A stretch of 64,000 nt of DNA from Roridomyces roridus (Eukaryota > Basidiomycota > Agaricomycetes > Agaricales > Mycenaceae): assembly GCA_029378245.1 (NCBI GenBank), contig JARKIF010000007.1:1302001-1366000 (forward strand), read 5' to 3'. The stretch's first letter is position 1. Every line of letters starts with the position of its first letter. The translations under genes and the position numbers were made by a program. Below are positions 45,084-58,206 of this stretch, in pieces. Under the pieces are notes generated by a model. It was not told the DNA's origin. It did no database searches and saw only the letters and a list, made by a program, of their open reading frames with translations.

Positions 45084-45629
45084 ATGTCTGGCGCAGCTGC
45101 TTCCGCTGGGGCTTCCAAGCTCACTGCCTTCCTCAACCACCCTGCAGGTCTTTCAGTGCCCGCGTCAAGGAACTCATTGCTCAGTCCTTATCTCAGGCCC
45201 GAAGACTGTATTCTTCTGGGGACCCGTGATGAAATGGTGTCTTGTCGGCGCTGGACTCAAGGATCTCACGAGACCCGCCGACAAGCTCAGTGTTTCTCAG
45301 AACCTCGGTTAGTAGGCACATGTTTGGGGTCACGGATCAGAGGTGCTAACCTCTACCACAGCTCTCACTGCAACAGGGTTCATCTGGGTCCGGTGGTCCC
45401 TTGTCATTACGCCCGTCAACTACAGTCTCGCAGCGGTATGTACTTTTGTTCAATCGCCGACGGGGTCTAATGTGGCACCAGGTCAATTTCTTTGTCGGGC
45501 TTTCTGGAATCACCCAGCTGGGACGGATAGCCCAGTGAGAAGACTTGACTCTCCCATTCCGGCCGCTTCTGACACTCTCGTAGCTACCGATACAACAATC
45601 CCCAGGATGCGGCCGCAAAGGCTTCGTAG
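45084..45629 (+). CDS. MPC2: Mitochondrial pyruvate carrier subunit 2 (MPC2/MPC3 type)
   Basis: Forms the inner-membrane pyruvate importer together with MPC1. Spliced exons give MSGAAASAGASKLTAFLNHP, then PKTVFFWGPVMKWCLVGAGL, KDLTRPADKLSVSQNLALTA, TGFIWVRWSLVITPVNYSLA, VNFFVGLSGITQLGRIAHYR and YNNPQDAAAKAS, matching the family along its whole length with its three membrane helices. The last intron (GTGAGAAG...CTCGTAG) is needed to reach HYRY and the TAG at 45627-45629. About 115 residues, the normal size. It is immediately followed by a truncated Vps16 copy. Confidence 0.92.
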
Positions 45630-45726
45630 CGGGATGTATTTCGCAGATACGAATCTCTAATAGACATCCGAATAGCAGTCGTCGGGATGCGTACTTTCAA
45701 CTTGACTCTGTACTTTTAATTTTACC

Positions 45727-47230
45727 AGTTGAACTTTTTGAATCACTCCCTGGGTAGTGAGGCCGGGGAGATGAAGGGAGATGTGCGTCATAGACGCGCG
45801 GATACACGAGAATGGTCTGGTGGCGCTGACCGGTTCGTTGTTGCTGCTCGAGGTCAACGACTGGGATGGTGCTCGGCCTTTGACAAGGTGCGTTTGTCTT
45901 GTGGTTCGACGTGTATATATATCTAAATCCTCGAGGCTTGACCCAACCCCAAACTCCTGGGCCGTCGCTACGTTTAGTGTTCATTGACATTACTTAGGAT
46001 CATCTGCATCCATCTTCCGTCCTGGATCTACCTCTGCGTCCGTCATCTTGTATAATGCGTGGGAGAGCTTCTCGCAACGTTCTCCAAAATATACGCAGTA
46101 TAAGACTAGAACTTGCTGCAGCTGTCGACGAATGCATTCAAGCGCGCGGCCGGCCAAGAATGGGAACCATATTGGCAGCGACGCCTTTTGAATGTAACTT
46201 TCTCGTCTATCCGTCCGTCCGTTCATTACAACTCATGTACTTTTGCAGGCCGCCAAGTTCCGTCGTGGTTTCCTGGACCTCCATAACCCGACGGACTTTG
46301 TCAACATGGGCCAGACTCTCAAAGTCTTGAACGCCGTCCGGTTCTATGAAATCGGGAGCCCCCTCACACATCTACAGTTCGTCTGCTCTGTGTGTCGCTT
46401 CTCCAGGTTCTAACGACTTTTGTAGATACATTTATGCGTCACCTTCACATCTAACCAAGCGATTGACTGCCCGCAATACGCATCTCCTTGCCCTCCGAAT
46501 CTCGACCTTCCTATCCATGAAACCCGACGCTGTTCTGAAGCATTGGACTAGCGCCAAGATCTTGTACTCTAGACCCTCCGCGACAGGAACGGGCACAGAG
46601 GCTGATGTCGGCGGGGACGACGCTGTTTGCAAATTGATTGTGGATAAATTTGAGCAGCTTGGGGGAGGCCGGGAGAGGGAGGTTGGCCACCAAGGTCGGT
46701 CCGTCATTTCTGGGGTGTTTCTTCCTCTAAATTATTCCTGTAGCTTCTGGACCATTAGCCGAGGGCGGCGGACCAAGTCCCGTTGCTACTCAGCATGAAG
46801 GAAGACCGCCTGGCTTTGCTCAAGGTTTTAGACAGCGGCGATACAGACCTTGGTATGATTCATTTCATTCCTTCTTCCGTCTCGTTCTGATCTATCTTCC
46901 GCGGCAGTGTACCATGTCTTACTACATTTACACAAGCGTCTCCCGCTGGGCTCGCTCTTCCGACTGATTGAAGACGGTGGCTTGCAGTTCGCCCCGGCGA
47001 GCAAAATGCTGCAAATCTATGCTGGGGAACAGAATAGAGGAATGCTTCGAGACTCTTTCTATTCTGACGACAGGAGAGTGGAAAGTGCCGTGTTTTCCCT
47101 TGATGAAGCTGCAAGCTGTAAGTATTTCGGTATGCAGCGGTTTCGTCGCACTGTCTGGTCTACCGTGCTTACCCTTCAGTAATTTCTCATCGACCGAGGC
47201 ATGAGAGCCGATATGGCAACGATTGTGAGT
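45727..47230 (+). pseudogene. VPS16: Truncated, decayed Vps16 gene copy
   Basis: Recognisable Vps16 (HOPS/CORVET core) segments in correct order but in different frames: IDARIHENGLVALTGSLL, LDPTPNSWAV, ELAAAVDECIQA, AKFRRGFLDLHNPTDFVNMG, QTLKVLNAVRFYEIGSPLT and HLTKRLTARNTHLLALRIST. Further on are [52 protein letters not shown] and LQFAPASKMLQIYAGEQNRG. The N-terminal third and the extreme C-terminus are missing. A stop replaces Glu in LLDH(stop)PRAADQVP near 46757, and the frame fails near 45965 (SVH then TGA). Intron positions with GT-AG ends persist (for example the intron that ends TTTTGCAG before AAKFRR), so it arose by DNA duplication rather than retrotransposition. A full Vps16 gene should exist elsewhere in the genome. 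Confidence 0.8.
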
Positions 47231-47513
47231 TAACCTACGCTGCCCGTTCGTTTCCAAGCGTCAGATTCTGATGTGCTGCAGCCACTGGATTGTGCCCTCT
47301 CAACCCTTAATATGAATCTATCTCATGGACCCTGTACTTATATTTTATCCTACGATACCGAACACTGTCCCTGGTGTCTCTTTCACTTGTTATCGGACAC
47401 ATTGTAAGATCTATTCAATTAACTGGACTACAAATTACGGCTCCTTCACCGCCTCCTTCACCACCCATCTGCCTCCGCCGCGAGCGAACAGGCCTTGGCA
47501 TCCGCTTCGGAGA

Positions 47514-48137
47514 TCACAGCGATGACCGCTGGGCAGTCTGAGCTAAGAATCAAAGAGACATGGGGTAAAACTCACCGCGTTCGGCGTTTGTCAATGACTT
47601 GTGCCAGACATCGTACTGTTGGCGGGATGCACGTATTTTGTTGCGGACAACATTGGATGCTCTGTCGCACTGTTCCCTGAACTGTTCCAAAGTGAGTTCC
47701 TGGCGATCCGAGTGAGGATATTAGAAGAGCGGGTAAGAATGTGTCGGTCATACCTCCTCCGAATCAGAATCGAAGTGGTTTGTTTCCTGCCAGGCGTCTA
47801 CCTCGGCACGACACTGCTCCGGCGTGGGCAACTTTCTCTGCAGGGTCTGAAGTTAGAGATGAAGGAGCTTGAGTCTGTCGCACACAATTAAGTCTGCCTG
47901 TTCTTGTCGCAACTGTGCTACGCGCCGCTCGCTGACGGATGGCTCGAGCTCGCGTTCCGAGTCGTGAGAGGTGGCCGAGGTCAAGGCGTCACTCTTTGCA
48001 GAGTCTGAGGTGCCTGACACTGCGGTTGAGGTGGAGTCGTCTTCGCGGCGGGGTACAAGCGGGACAACGGCGAGGTCTGCGGTGAGCGGCGCGGTTCTCG
48101 TACGGGCAGGTCGATCAGAGTCTCTGCTCTGAATCAT
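47514..48137 (-). CDS. Small gene of an unknown repeated family (copy A)
   Basis: I do not recognise the family. Four exons join in frame. Exon 1 runs from MIQSRDSDRPARTRTAPLTA to SERRVAQLRQEQADLI, exon 2 is RKLPTPEQCRAEVDAWQETN then HFDSDSEE, exon 3 is ELTLEQFREQCDRASNVV to YDVWHKSLTNAER, and a short last exon ends AQTAQRSSL at the TGA (47514-47516). About 160 residues, with a charged, helical C-terminal half and a Ser/Thr-rich N-terminal half. A second copy with the same exon order and matching segments lies inverted at 60275-60831. The last exon matches copy B at the DNA level but in another frame, so copy A may also have lost its proper end. Confidence 0.45.
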
Positions 48138-48726
48138 GAAAGTTTTGTGGAGCCACCGAGGAGATCTGTGACTATCCTATCCAAGGGATCTTTTTTGGAA
48201 ATTATAGGGGTAAATTGGTCCGATATCATGTTGCTTGGCTCCAGGTCAAATGACCTGCAGGCCGGCATGATAGAGTTATATGCCCGGACCATCGACGCCG
48301 AAGGTCACCGTCGTACGCCGGCGTCCATCACCGCACTTCGATTAATCACAGTCAGGGGCCGGGAAGTTAGCCTGAATATTTCGCAACTCTCTGCGACTCG
48401 CACCTCGCCGACGTATTGACTCATTTTCAGAGGGGAGAGTTTAAATTGAGCTCTGCGTTGAGTCTGAGGAGGTGGAGAGAGACAAGGTAGTAAGAACAGG
48501 AGCGACCGAGAGTTCGAAGATAATTATGGTTTGCGTCATAAGCAATGCGTAATCACGCATGATGAGGAAGATAATCTTTCGTCATTAATCGATTACAAGG
48601 GCTTGGCATTCCCGAGAGTTCTCCTCTACTCGCACTGCATCTCACTGCATTCCTTGTCGAGCTCCGCAGTTGACCGCCCTCTTCCCATATAAAAGCAGTT
48701 AGTCAGTGTTGTGGGCGTCTTTCGCA
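48138..48726. other. Intergenic stretch upstream of Het-C
   Basis: No coding frame or repeat is recognised. It probably includes the promoters of the small gene (minus) and Het-C (plus). Confidence 0.5.
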
Positions 48727-51700
48727 ATGCCACGCAGCACAAGTTTCCTCTTTCTTGTCGTCGTCCTCTTCGTATGCCTGTCTGGAAGCGGCGTCTACGC
48801 GTTCGGAGCGGGTAATATCCCATCGTACGTCCAGTTGTTCCATCCATCTTGTGTCTCAACGGACCATTTCTGCCTAGGTTCGCGTATCTGGAGGGCAAGG
48901 CCTTCAGACATGGAGACATCGTGCGCCCTCTGCGACCCCATCCTTCTTTCTTCTGACTCCTGATTCAGGAAGACGCGCTTGAAGAACTCGTGAAGCGAGG
49001 GAGCGCCGGTGCCATCGCTAGTATTCTCTCGAAAGGGTCCAAGTTCGGCGGCCTCGATATCAAGCGCGTTTATTTCGGGTATGCTCAGTCTCGATTTCAT
49101 TCGCCACTGCTCACGGGCGTGCAATTCAGCAACTGGCTGCGTGATTATTCGCAAGCGGTCGACATTTCTACGCTCCAGAAGGTGCAGCTTCAGACCATCA
49201 TCAATCTGTGCATGGTTCTCGGTTTCCTCGTGAGTCATTTACGCGACCATCTCAACCCCAAGAGTACCCATCGTCTGTGTAGGCCCACGGATATGCCACG
49301 AACGAATTCGAGGTCACCGTCGAACGGTTGGGGACATATCTTCCGGTGAGCCTTGTCCATCGCTCAAAATGTACATATTAACAAACTTTCAGACTGAGCA
49401 CATTGACAACCCCAAGGGCTATGGGGCTGGAGAGGACCCGCGCAAGTACCACCCCAATCTCAGACCGCCCGTTGACGTACGCATTCTCTACTTTCTTTTG
49501 ACTGGGTGCTTATCGAAATGGTAGCCGAGGGAGCTTGAGGTCGACCCTAGGACTGGGATGAAGAATTACATTGCCAATGGTAATCACTGCGTATCAAAAA
49601 AAAGCGACAGAAACTTACATTCAAACTAGAAAACGGGCACTGGGATACTTCCAAAGCTCTTGTTCACCGAACGCTTGAGAAATGTATCCACCTTGGTCGG
49701 CAGCATCGCTCTCAGGGCCGCAAAGAGGACGAGTACGAGGCTTACCGGCTTCTTGGGCAACTCGTGAGTGACTTTACTCCTTCCAATGATATGTCACCAA
49801 ATGAATTATCAGCTCCACACTCTCGAGGACTTTTCGGCACATTCGAACTTTTGCGAGATCGCGCTTGTGTTCCATGGGCCACACAGAGGTGTTTACCCAC
49901 GTGGGAGATCAGGCCCGCATCCAGGCGCCCAATGGCCAGTGGGTTTCCCCGCTTGTCACTGGTGCGTACATCTTTTTCTCCGATGCTGGGCGTTTCTGAC
50001 CCTCGGTGTAGGTACCTTTGGTGGTAGCGATTTCACACACTCGATGTTGGGAGGTTTGTGCTACTTGACTCAGTATCAATCTTCTCGCCCTCATACTTGC
50101 ATCTACAGAGGCTACCGATCATCTTGTGCGTCTTACATGCCTTCAAATTGTTATCCCTAAGTCCCTTCCCTGTAGAGCCAAGCCTCCGTCTCGGATCTGA
50201 ACAAGGAACTCGAAAAAGCACGCTCTGCGAATCGCTCGGGCCCTGGTGGAGGGGGCCCGTCTTCCGTTCTGCGCGACCTGTTCTTCAAACTCCCCGGCGG
50301 CTCGGGAAGCGAGATGTCCCGCGAGATGGAAGGCATCGAGCGCATTCGCGCTGGACCGTCGCAAGGTGGAAAGCGTCCCGAGGACATGAGCCCGCAGGAG
50401 TTGCATGCTGTTCTGTGGCAGGTTTTGAGCTTCCGCGATTCCGGTATAGGTGCTTTTTTCGCTTGATGAGCGCTCCTGACGGTTGCTCTAGTTATGAAGA
50501 AGATTGAGAAGACCATCGGTGGGTTGTTGATCAGGTTTCTTCGCGACTGTAAGCTCAAGGCAGCACAGAAAAGATCCCCGGGCTTAGTTCTTTGATCGAG
50601 ACTCTCACGAATAATATTTCTGGTGAGTAGTTTGGGATGTTCATGACGTTTGCTGACGAGTTGCAAGTATTTGTTTTCACGACTCTGGAGGTATGCGTGC
50701 CATCGACCTGCAAGTTGTTCGGGCTTAACAATGATATATAGCCGTTCCTGTCGCCTATCATCAAGACTGCTACCGGTGCCCTGTCCAGCGCGTCAGCAGA
50801 GGTCGTCAACAACGAGGATCAGTACGAAGTTTTCAATGACCCTCGTGCCACGGACCCGACCCATTCTTTCCTGAGCAAAGATCATTTTGTACGTTGCCTT
50901 TTCCACGCATGTTATCGTGTCCTGACTTTTTCATAGAATCTCATCTTGAACGAGCCTGCTGGGCATCTTGCGCGCATCATTGTTGTGAGTTTTTCTTCTC
51001 AGCTGATTCTTGTCTCGACGGTCTTACTCTCCATATTAGATCCACACTGTGACTCTAGTGATCAAGGCGTGGGACGATACCTCGGTAAATGTTCACCATC
51101 TTGCAGAGGACGTCTTGTCATGCTTGTGAGCCATCTGCTTGTCTGAATTCCTCCCGGAGACGTCATATTCCCATCTGTAGATTCCACCCCGATTTCCACA
51201 ACAACTCGTCCAAGATTCAGCGGGAGATGATGCAGTATATGCAGACCTGGGTCAATGGTCTCGGTGGGCGGAAGCAGAATGTTTTGCAGCGGTTGACCAA
51301 GAATGCGGTGCGGAACCATCAGAATATCCGACTTTCAGGAGAGGGTGGGCCTGCTGCTGCTGAGGGCACGTTCGCGGCTGGTGAAGCGCATGCGTTCCAG
51401 CACCAGATTGCGGGATATGCGCAGGGGATCCCGGGTGTGCAGCAGGCGCAGCATGTATTTGGGGCCATCGGAGGCAATCAAGGTCATGGGCAGAGAAGAG
51501 AGATGCCCTCCGCGCAGGCACCGTCGTCACAGGCAGACTCGTATTATGGTGGTGGTCATAGCCATCACGGTCATCACTCGTCGCCCCCTCCGCCACCAGC
51601 GCAGCCCTCGTATCCCGTGTCCTTCCCTGGAGAATCACACTCGCACTCGCACCACTATGGGCCGCCTTCCGGCCCGCCGCCCTCGTTCCCTGGTGCTGAC

Positions 51701-51913
51701 CCCTACGGCGGGTCGTCCTACGCCCCGCCTCCGGGCCCGCCGTCGTTCCCCAATGCGTCTGGATTCCCTGATGCCCCCGGACAGTATCCGCCGCCGCCTG
51801 GGCCTCCGTATGGATTCCCCGGAGCGGACCCTTACCAGTCGCCTCCGCCGCCCCAGTTCCCAGGCGCTCCAGGTCAAGGCCAATACCCTCCTCCAGGCCC
51901 GCCGTATGGATAG
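48727..51913 (+). CDS. Het-C heterokaryon-incompatibility-type protein
   Basis: Homologue of the fungal Het-C family, secreted or membrane-linked proteins. In Neurospora, allelic differences in HET-C contribute to rejection of genetically different partners. Start MPRSTSFLFLVVVLFVCL (48727) is a signal peptide, followed by FGAGNIPSFAYLEGKAFRHG, the family N-terminus. Further motifs are NWLRDYSQAVDISTLQKV, YLPTEHIDNPKGYGAGEDPR, LLGQLLHTLEDFSAHSNFCE and GGSDFTHSMLGEATDHL, then the helical part to about 51330. The tail from about 51480 is His-, Gly- and Pro-rich with imperfect GPPxSFPGADPY-type repeats. Stop TAG at 51911-51913; roughly 800 residues in some fifteen exons. A role in incompatibility in basidiomycetes is unproven. 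Confidence 0.88.
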
Positions 51914-53419
51914 CAGGGATGGTGATAGATGAAAGCAGAAAGACGGAAAGAAAGGATTGTATGTATGTGTGTAGGCCAGAATCGGCGTGTAACTTCTTTG
52001 AGTTTTTGAAACGTTTACCGACCGTTGCTGGATCGCCAGTCGTTTCTATGAGGACTAGAGAAGAATTCTGGTCATCAAAGTCGGCAAAGGATCGACATTG
52101 ACGTGGTAACGTGACCGTATTGCCTTGCTTGGCTCCCGCTTTGACTTGCCCTGCGTCTTTCGGTGTCGGACTGCGACTCTAGGAATTCCCGTCTCTCTTA
52201 AGCTTGTGTTTCACTCCCGTCCCTGGATATACATGTAACACTCCCGCATACTCCCGGACCCCAATTCGTGATTAATCCTGGACGATGATGGACACACCGG
52301 CAATTACTTTCCTGTTGGAATCTTCGGCCAGCGGAGGCTCGATGAAACTAGCCGAAGCGAAGGATGGCATTCCGATGAACACATCTATCTGCAATTTCAA
52401 TATCGAATCCGGCAAGTAACGGTGTTTGACACCGACGAACCCCGACGGAACGACCCGACGTTAGTGCCTGGACGGCGACGGGCGGGGAGGGGACAGGAGG
52501 GGACAGGCTGCCGCCCGTGGCTAGCGCTGTTCTTACAAGTTACTCGGGGCTCGACATCTTCCCTCTTCAATCACGGACCCATGCGTCCGTCAGTCTTCCG
52601 GCGCTGCCAATAATTCATGTGGATCTGGCAGCACAGAGATGTACGGTTTTATGCTCATCATTCAAAAAGACGCCGCTGCGTGTTTCAATCTGTCGGGCGA
52701 AAGCGTTTTATCTATCTAATCGAGAACCCACGTCAATCTCACCCTTGGGTGAGCTCAGGCGAAGAGGCCGCGTACTCGACTATTCTTTGGAACTCTTACC
52801 TCAACTCGAGATCTATCATCTTGAAGCTGTCATGAATGAATCAAGCTATATCAAGAGTGGTCCATTTGCCGTGGGCGCTGCCCGACAAGTTTAACCACGG
52901 TGATTTCACTCAAGAAACCCGACGATAAATCAGCCAGCGCTCTTGGAGATGCAGGAACGTCGGCTGGTAGTTTGCCGAATATTCGGCACCGCCCCGCGTA
53001 ACCCGCCTACCGCTTCGATTTTTGTCAAACAGGCGGTGAAGCGTCTCGGCGTTCTTCAGCTTCATCGTTCAGCGACTAACCAAGTTTCAACAGCAGTGGG
53101 TCCCACAGAGATCGGAGGGGCAAATTATCTCAAACGGTCCCCTCTTGTCGTTGCACTGGAACTTGAATTCATTTGGCTCGATCTCTGGGTTGCAATCATC
53201 GACGCTGCTGTTTCACTGGAGGCATATGCGAAGCAGTGTCTGCCCCGCAGATCGTATGCAAGTATCAGAATGATTTGATGGGAGGAGGACCCAGGAGAAT
53301 GGGGATCGCCATGGCGAGCAAGCAAATATTCTGCACGCGTTTTGTTGTTCGGAATTCCATAATAGGCTCCGTTGTTCCTTACATATACCTCGTCCTTCCT
53401 TTTCTTCTTTTCAACCACC
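51914..53419. other. 1.5-kb intergenic stretch before the MAP kinase gene
   Basis: Short frames only, none of a known family. No repeats or mobile-element ends seen. The part next to 53420 is pyrimidine-rich (CCTTCCTTTTCTTCTTTTCAA), as often found just upstream of highly expressed fungal genes. Confidence 0.5.
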
Positions 53420-54787
<1,368 letters not shown>

Positions 54788-55480
54788 ATGGGCAACGCGG
54801 TGTGGCGTGCTGGGATGCATGGAGTTGACGCGTACGTGCGGCTGTTCTCCATTTGTCGACATGGCTGACCTGGGCATCAGTGCACATCGAGACGAGATGA
54901 TTTAATGCACTCGGCGCGGCTGGCATCCCGTCCCAGTGTCCATGTCCATCTCCCCATTCGTTCGTCTTATTCTTGCCGGCAAAATTGCTTGCGTACGGAC
55001 ATGGTCATGAATTCGTTTCTTCTCCACAATACTTAATCTGTCGCTGTCGTTCTCCTCCAAGAATCCCTTACACCTCACTGATCTTTTTGTACGACACAAC
55101 TGTCTTTTTTTTTATCTCTCACGAATGTACACGGGTATCTAGAAGGAATGCAATGAATACAAAGGGGAATGAGTCGGAATTCTGAATGCGAGTCGCGGAA
55201 GTATTTCATGGAGGTTAGGGGGATTGCCATGGGGAGTGTTGGATGAATTAATTGGAACAATTGGAGGCGGGCTCAGGGACAGCATCGTGTGGAGGAGGAA
55301 CAGTCGCAGATCGGGTTGCGAGGGGATTTGAAAGTGGGGGAATCGAACGCGGGCGTCGAAGTCAGAAAACTTGAAGAGGTTCAGTCAGGTTCAGTCACGA
55401 GAGAGACTCGGACAAAGGATTGACGCTTATTCAATGTTGCCACGTGTGCCCGCCAGCTCATCTCGCGTCTCGCCCTCATC
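54788..55480. other. Intergenic region between the MAP kinase and Sec62 genes
   Basis: About 0.7 kb holding the 3' region of the kinase gene and the promoter of SEC62. A polypyrimidine run is seen near 55105-55125. No gene recognised. Confidence 0.5.
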
Positions 55481-56379
55481 ATGGAACAGCAAGCAAAGGC
55501 CCCGCCAGACTTGCGCAAGGTGGCCGGTTTTCTACGCAGTGGTTCTGCAGGCATAAAGGTCCGCGTCGGCGCGCTCAACGGAAAGAGATTCGACTACTTC
55601 AAGGGTCCGTCCTCTGGCATCCACTGATTTAACCTTGGATTTTCATATCCTATGTCCGCCAGGCAAATCTGCTATCAAAGCCCTCCTCTCGCCTGCCTAT
55701 GCCAAGCAAAAAGGCGTGCCCAAGGTCACCACCGAGACGGAAGCCCTCGCCACTCTCGCGCAGGTTAACAGCTTTGCGTTTTTCTTGCGCGTACAACGTG
55801 GCGGGCCTTCGGGCAGTTCTGCCTCTTCACCCAAAGTCCTGCAAGTCATCCCAGAGCAGCGGTTCGTCGCGGACGAGTACTATGTGTGGTTCTACGAGGG
55901 CTCGCAGTGGACGACGTATGCCGGTGCAGTGCTCATGGTCGGCATCATGCTGGCGGGCGTCATGTTCCCGCTGTGGCCGCCGATTATGAGGCTGGGCGTG
56001 TACTATCTGAGTATGGGGATGCTAGGGCTCATTGGCTTGTTCTTTGGGATCGCCATTGTGCGTCTGATATTCTACGTCATCACGCTCGTGGTCGCCAGTC
56101 CTGGCATCTGGATATTCCCAAAGCTGTTCGCGGACGTTGGATTTGTGCGTGTTCCTCTTTTCCGTCCTTTCCTTGGACTAAGGAATGCAGGTCGAATCAT
56201 TTATACCTCTCTGGGAGTGGGATCTACCAAAGAAAAAGACGAAGAAGAGAAAGGGCGACAAGGAAAAGAGCGCTGTCGCCAAGAACGGGGCCTTCATCGA
56301 GGAGGTGGACGATTCGGGCACGTCGCGTCCCCAGAGCAGGGCCGCGCGAGTGGAGGAGGTCGAGGACGAGGATGCGTAG
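55481..56379 (+). CDS. SEC62: ER translocon subunit Sec62
   Basis: Part of the Sec62/Sec63 complex for post-translational import into the ER. Three exons: MEQQAKAPPDLRKVAGFLRS to RFDYFKG (the cytosolic winged-helix-like region), then SAIKALLSPAYAKQKGVPKV and FFLRVQR, FVADEYYVWFYEGSQWTTYA, two membrane segments (AGAVLMVGIMLAGVMFPLWP and LGLIGLFFGIAIVRLIFYVI) and GIWIFPKLFADVGF. The last exon reads VESFIPLWEWDLPKKKTKKR and ends in an acidic tail (EEVEDEDA, stop 56377-56379). The ATG at 55481 joins to exon 2 in frame. About 260 residues, close to the usual fungal length. Confidence 0.9.
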
Positions 56380-56562
56380 ACGACTGTAGTGTCCGTCTCT
56401 CTCTCATTCGTGACATATGGTACATTTATGATCCACTTTTGCTGGGCACAGTAGATATCTTATTATTCAAGCCGACCATTGCTATTTAAAGAGGGTGTTT
56501 CCAAAAACGTAAATTTCCTAATTCGACACTGGGCGTTTCGCTGTGTGCTTTGTTTGTCCCTC

Positions 56563-57593
56563 CTAGTTGATGACGAGACTGAAGGCCGAGCTGTAGATTC
56601 CAATAAGCAAGTAGAAAAGGGGGTAGACAGGGGACGTACGTGGTGAGTGTAGCCGACCCAGACGTAGCTTCCGTCCCGCCCTGAGCTGTTGTGAGGAATT
56701 GGGAGGTGCTCACGCCGCGGTTGGTAGTAAGATACTGTGCACGGTGCATGTCAGATCGGATTCGAATATAGAGGGGGGTACAAACCTTGAGGAACAAGTT
56801 GATGTCACCGTTAAAGCTGGTGACGGTGCCGCTCGTGGGGAGGAACGAGTAGACATTGTTGGCACCGTTGGAAGCCAAAGAAGAGGTTCCATGTGTGTCC
56901 TGCGAGGGAGAGGTTGCTGACTATAGGACTAAAACGCATCTCTTTAAATCATGCTCAATCGGAAAAAAAGTCCAGAACGTACACCGCTTGTCCCGAGGCA
57001 GAAAATGTAGCTGAGATGGGACCTGCATTAAAGTTGGCGAGCCAGATCATGATTTCGTTGACTGCAGCGCCGCCGGCAGAGTTGGCCGTGAAGAGGTCGT
57101 ACGCTACGTCGGCGACGACGGAGGAGGTGCTCTGCGACCACGTCCAGACGCTGGGGATGGTGGAATTGCGGAGAGCTGTTTGTTGAGCCCCGAGTTGAGA
57201 TTGATGTTGGTGAAGCTCTTGACGCCGTTGCCGCCTGAGAAGGAATTGAGCGAATCAAGATCTACGGCAATGGGGCGAAAACAAACCGGTCCATGTCCAG
57301 GTCGTCTTCCACGCGACTGTCGTTCCGCTGGCAGAAACTAGGTTGGCGCAGTCAGAGCCGGAAGTGGCACCGGAGGCGCCCCATTGGTTGAGGAGGAGAG
57401 AGTAGGGCGCCGAGGTGATGTTGTCGAATAGACCTGGGTATGTGATGGGCACGATGAGAGGTTAGGAAAAGCAAGAGTGCATACCGCAGTGGCTGCTTGT
57501 GTCGATAGCAGCTGCGCGCTCTGTCACGTCGATAAGAGCTGGCGAGGCAAAGACGAAGCTCGGGACGATAAGGAGGAGAGCTGCGAGAAACAT
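56563..57593 (-). CDS. Glycoside hydrolase family 12 endoglucanase/xyloglucanase
   Basis: A secreted enzyme cutting beta-1,4-glucan or xyloglucan of plant walls. Signal peptide MFLAALLLIVPSFVFA (start 57593). The GH12 jelly-roll then shows NQWGASGATSGSDCANLV, AWKTTWTWTGGNGVKSFTNI, VADVAYDLFTANSAGG, NEIMIWLANFNAGPISA (the nucleophile Glu in NEIMIW), AGHTWNLFFGSNG and TAQGGTEATSGSATLTT (the acid/base Glu in GGTEAT). The last intron joins TLTT to SAFSLVIN before the TAG at 56563-56565. Both catalytic glutamates are present. About 255 residues in some six exons. It is consistent with a plant-litter or wood-associated life style. Confidence 0.92.
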
Positions 57594-58206
57594 GGGATCC
57601 GACGCGTGAAGGCCATACCAGCTTTTCGGGTTTTTATGCCTAGAGGGAAAACGGCTGTATTACGGTCCGCCAGTCGGCAGTCGGTTAGAGAGGAGCAGCA
57701 AACCACGTCAGGTGCAGCCGGATTTTTTTCTCGCAGTCGAGAGCCCCCAATCAGATGCGTTTTGTTGGCCTGAAAAAGGGAAATTAGTTCACACTTGGAG
57801 CTCATATGCCCAGTTTTTTGAAAGCCCGAAAGGTCGCGTTGGAGGGATCGTGGAAAGAGACAGTGTTCAAAGAGAGAAGATTGTCGTGCAAGATTTTTTG
57901 AGCCACTTTGAGCCACTTCTCGGTCCGGACGGCGGCGCAAGCCTGCAAGTAGGTGAGAACGCGCATACTCAGGGCGTTCTTGAAGGACAGGATGAGCAGT
58001 GTATCGGGGGAGGCGGTACCGACATGGACTCGGACTCGGTCAATAAAGGAAAGTTGTATTTGTCAGCTCTCGCGTTTTTCTCTGAGCCTTCGCCTGCTGT
58101 TCTGTCGCTGTACTACCTCTTCATAGACGCTCTATCCCTTCCTTATTTCATGTAAGCTGCCCTCTTACCCTGCCCTGTGTCGCCACTCACGCGTCGCGTA
58201 ACAGCC
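57594..58206. other. Divergent spacer between GH12 and G3BP-like genes
   Basis: 0.6 kb carrying both promoters. No gene recognised. Confidence 0.5.

Noticed and set aside
51252..51638. Long frames in the Het-C tail in other frames
   Set aside because: They result from GC-rich repeats in the tail; the Het-C frame joins the upstream exons.
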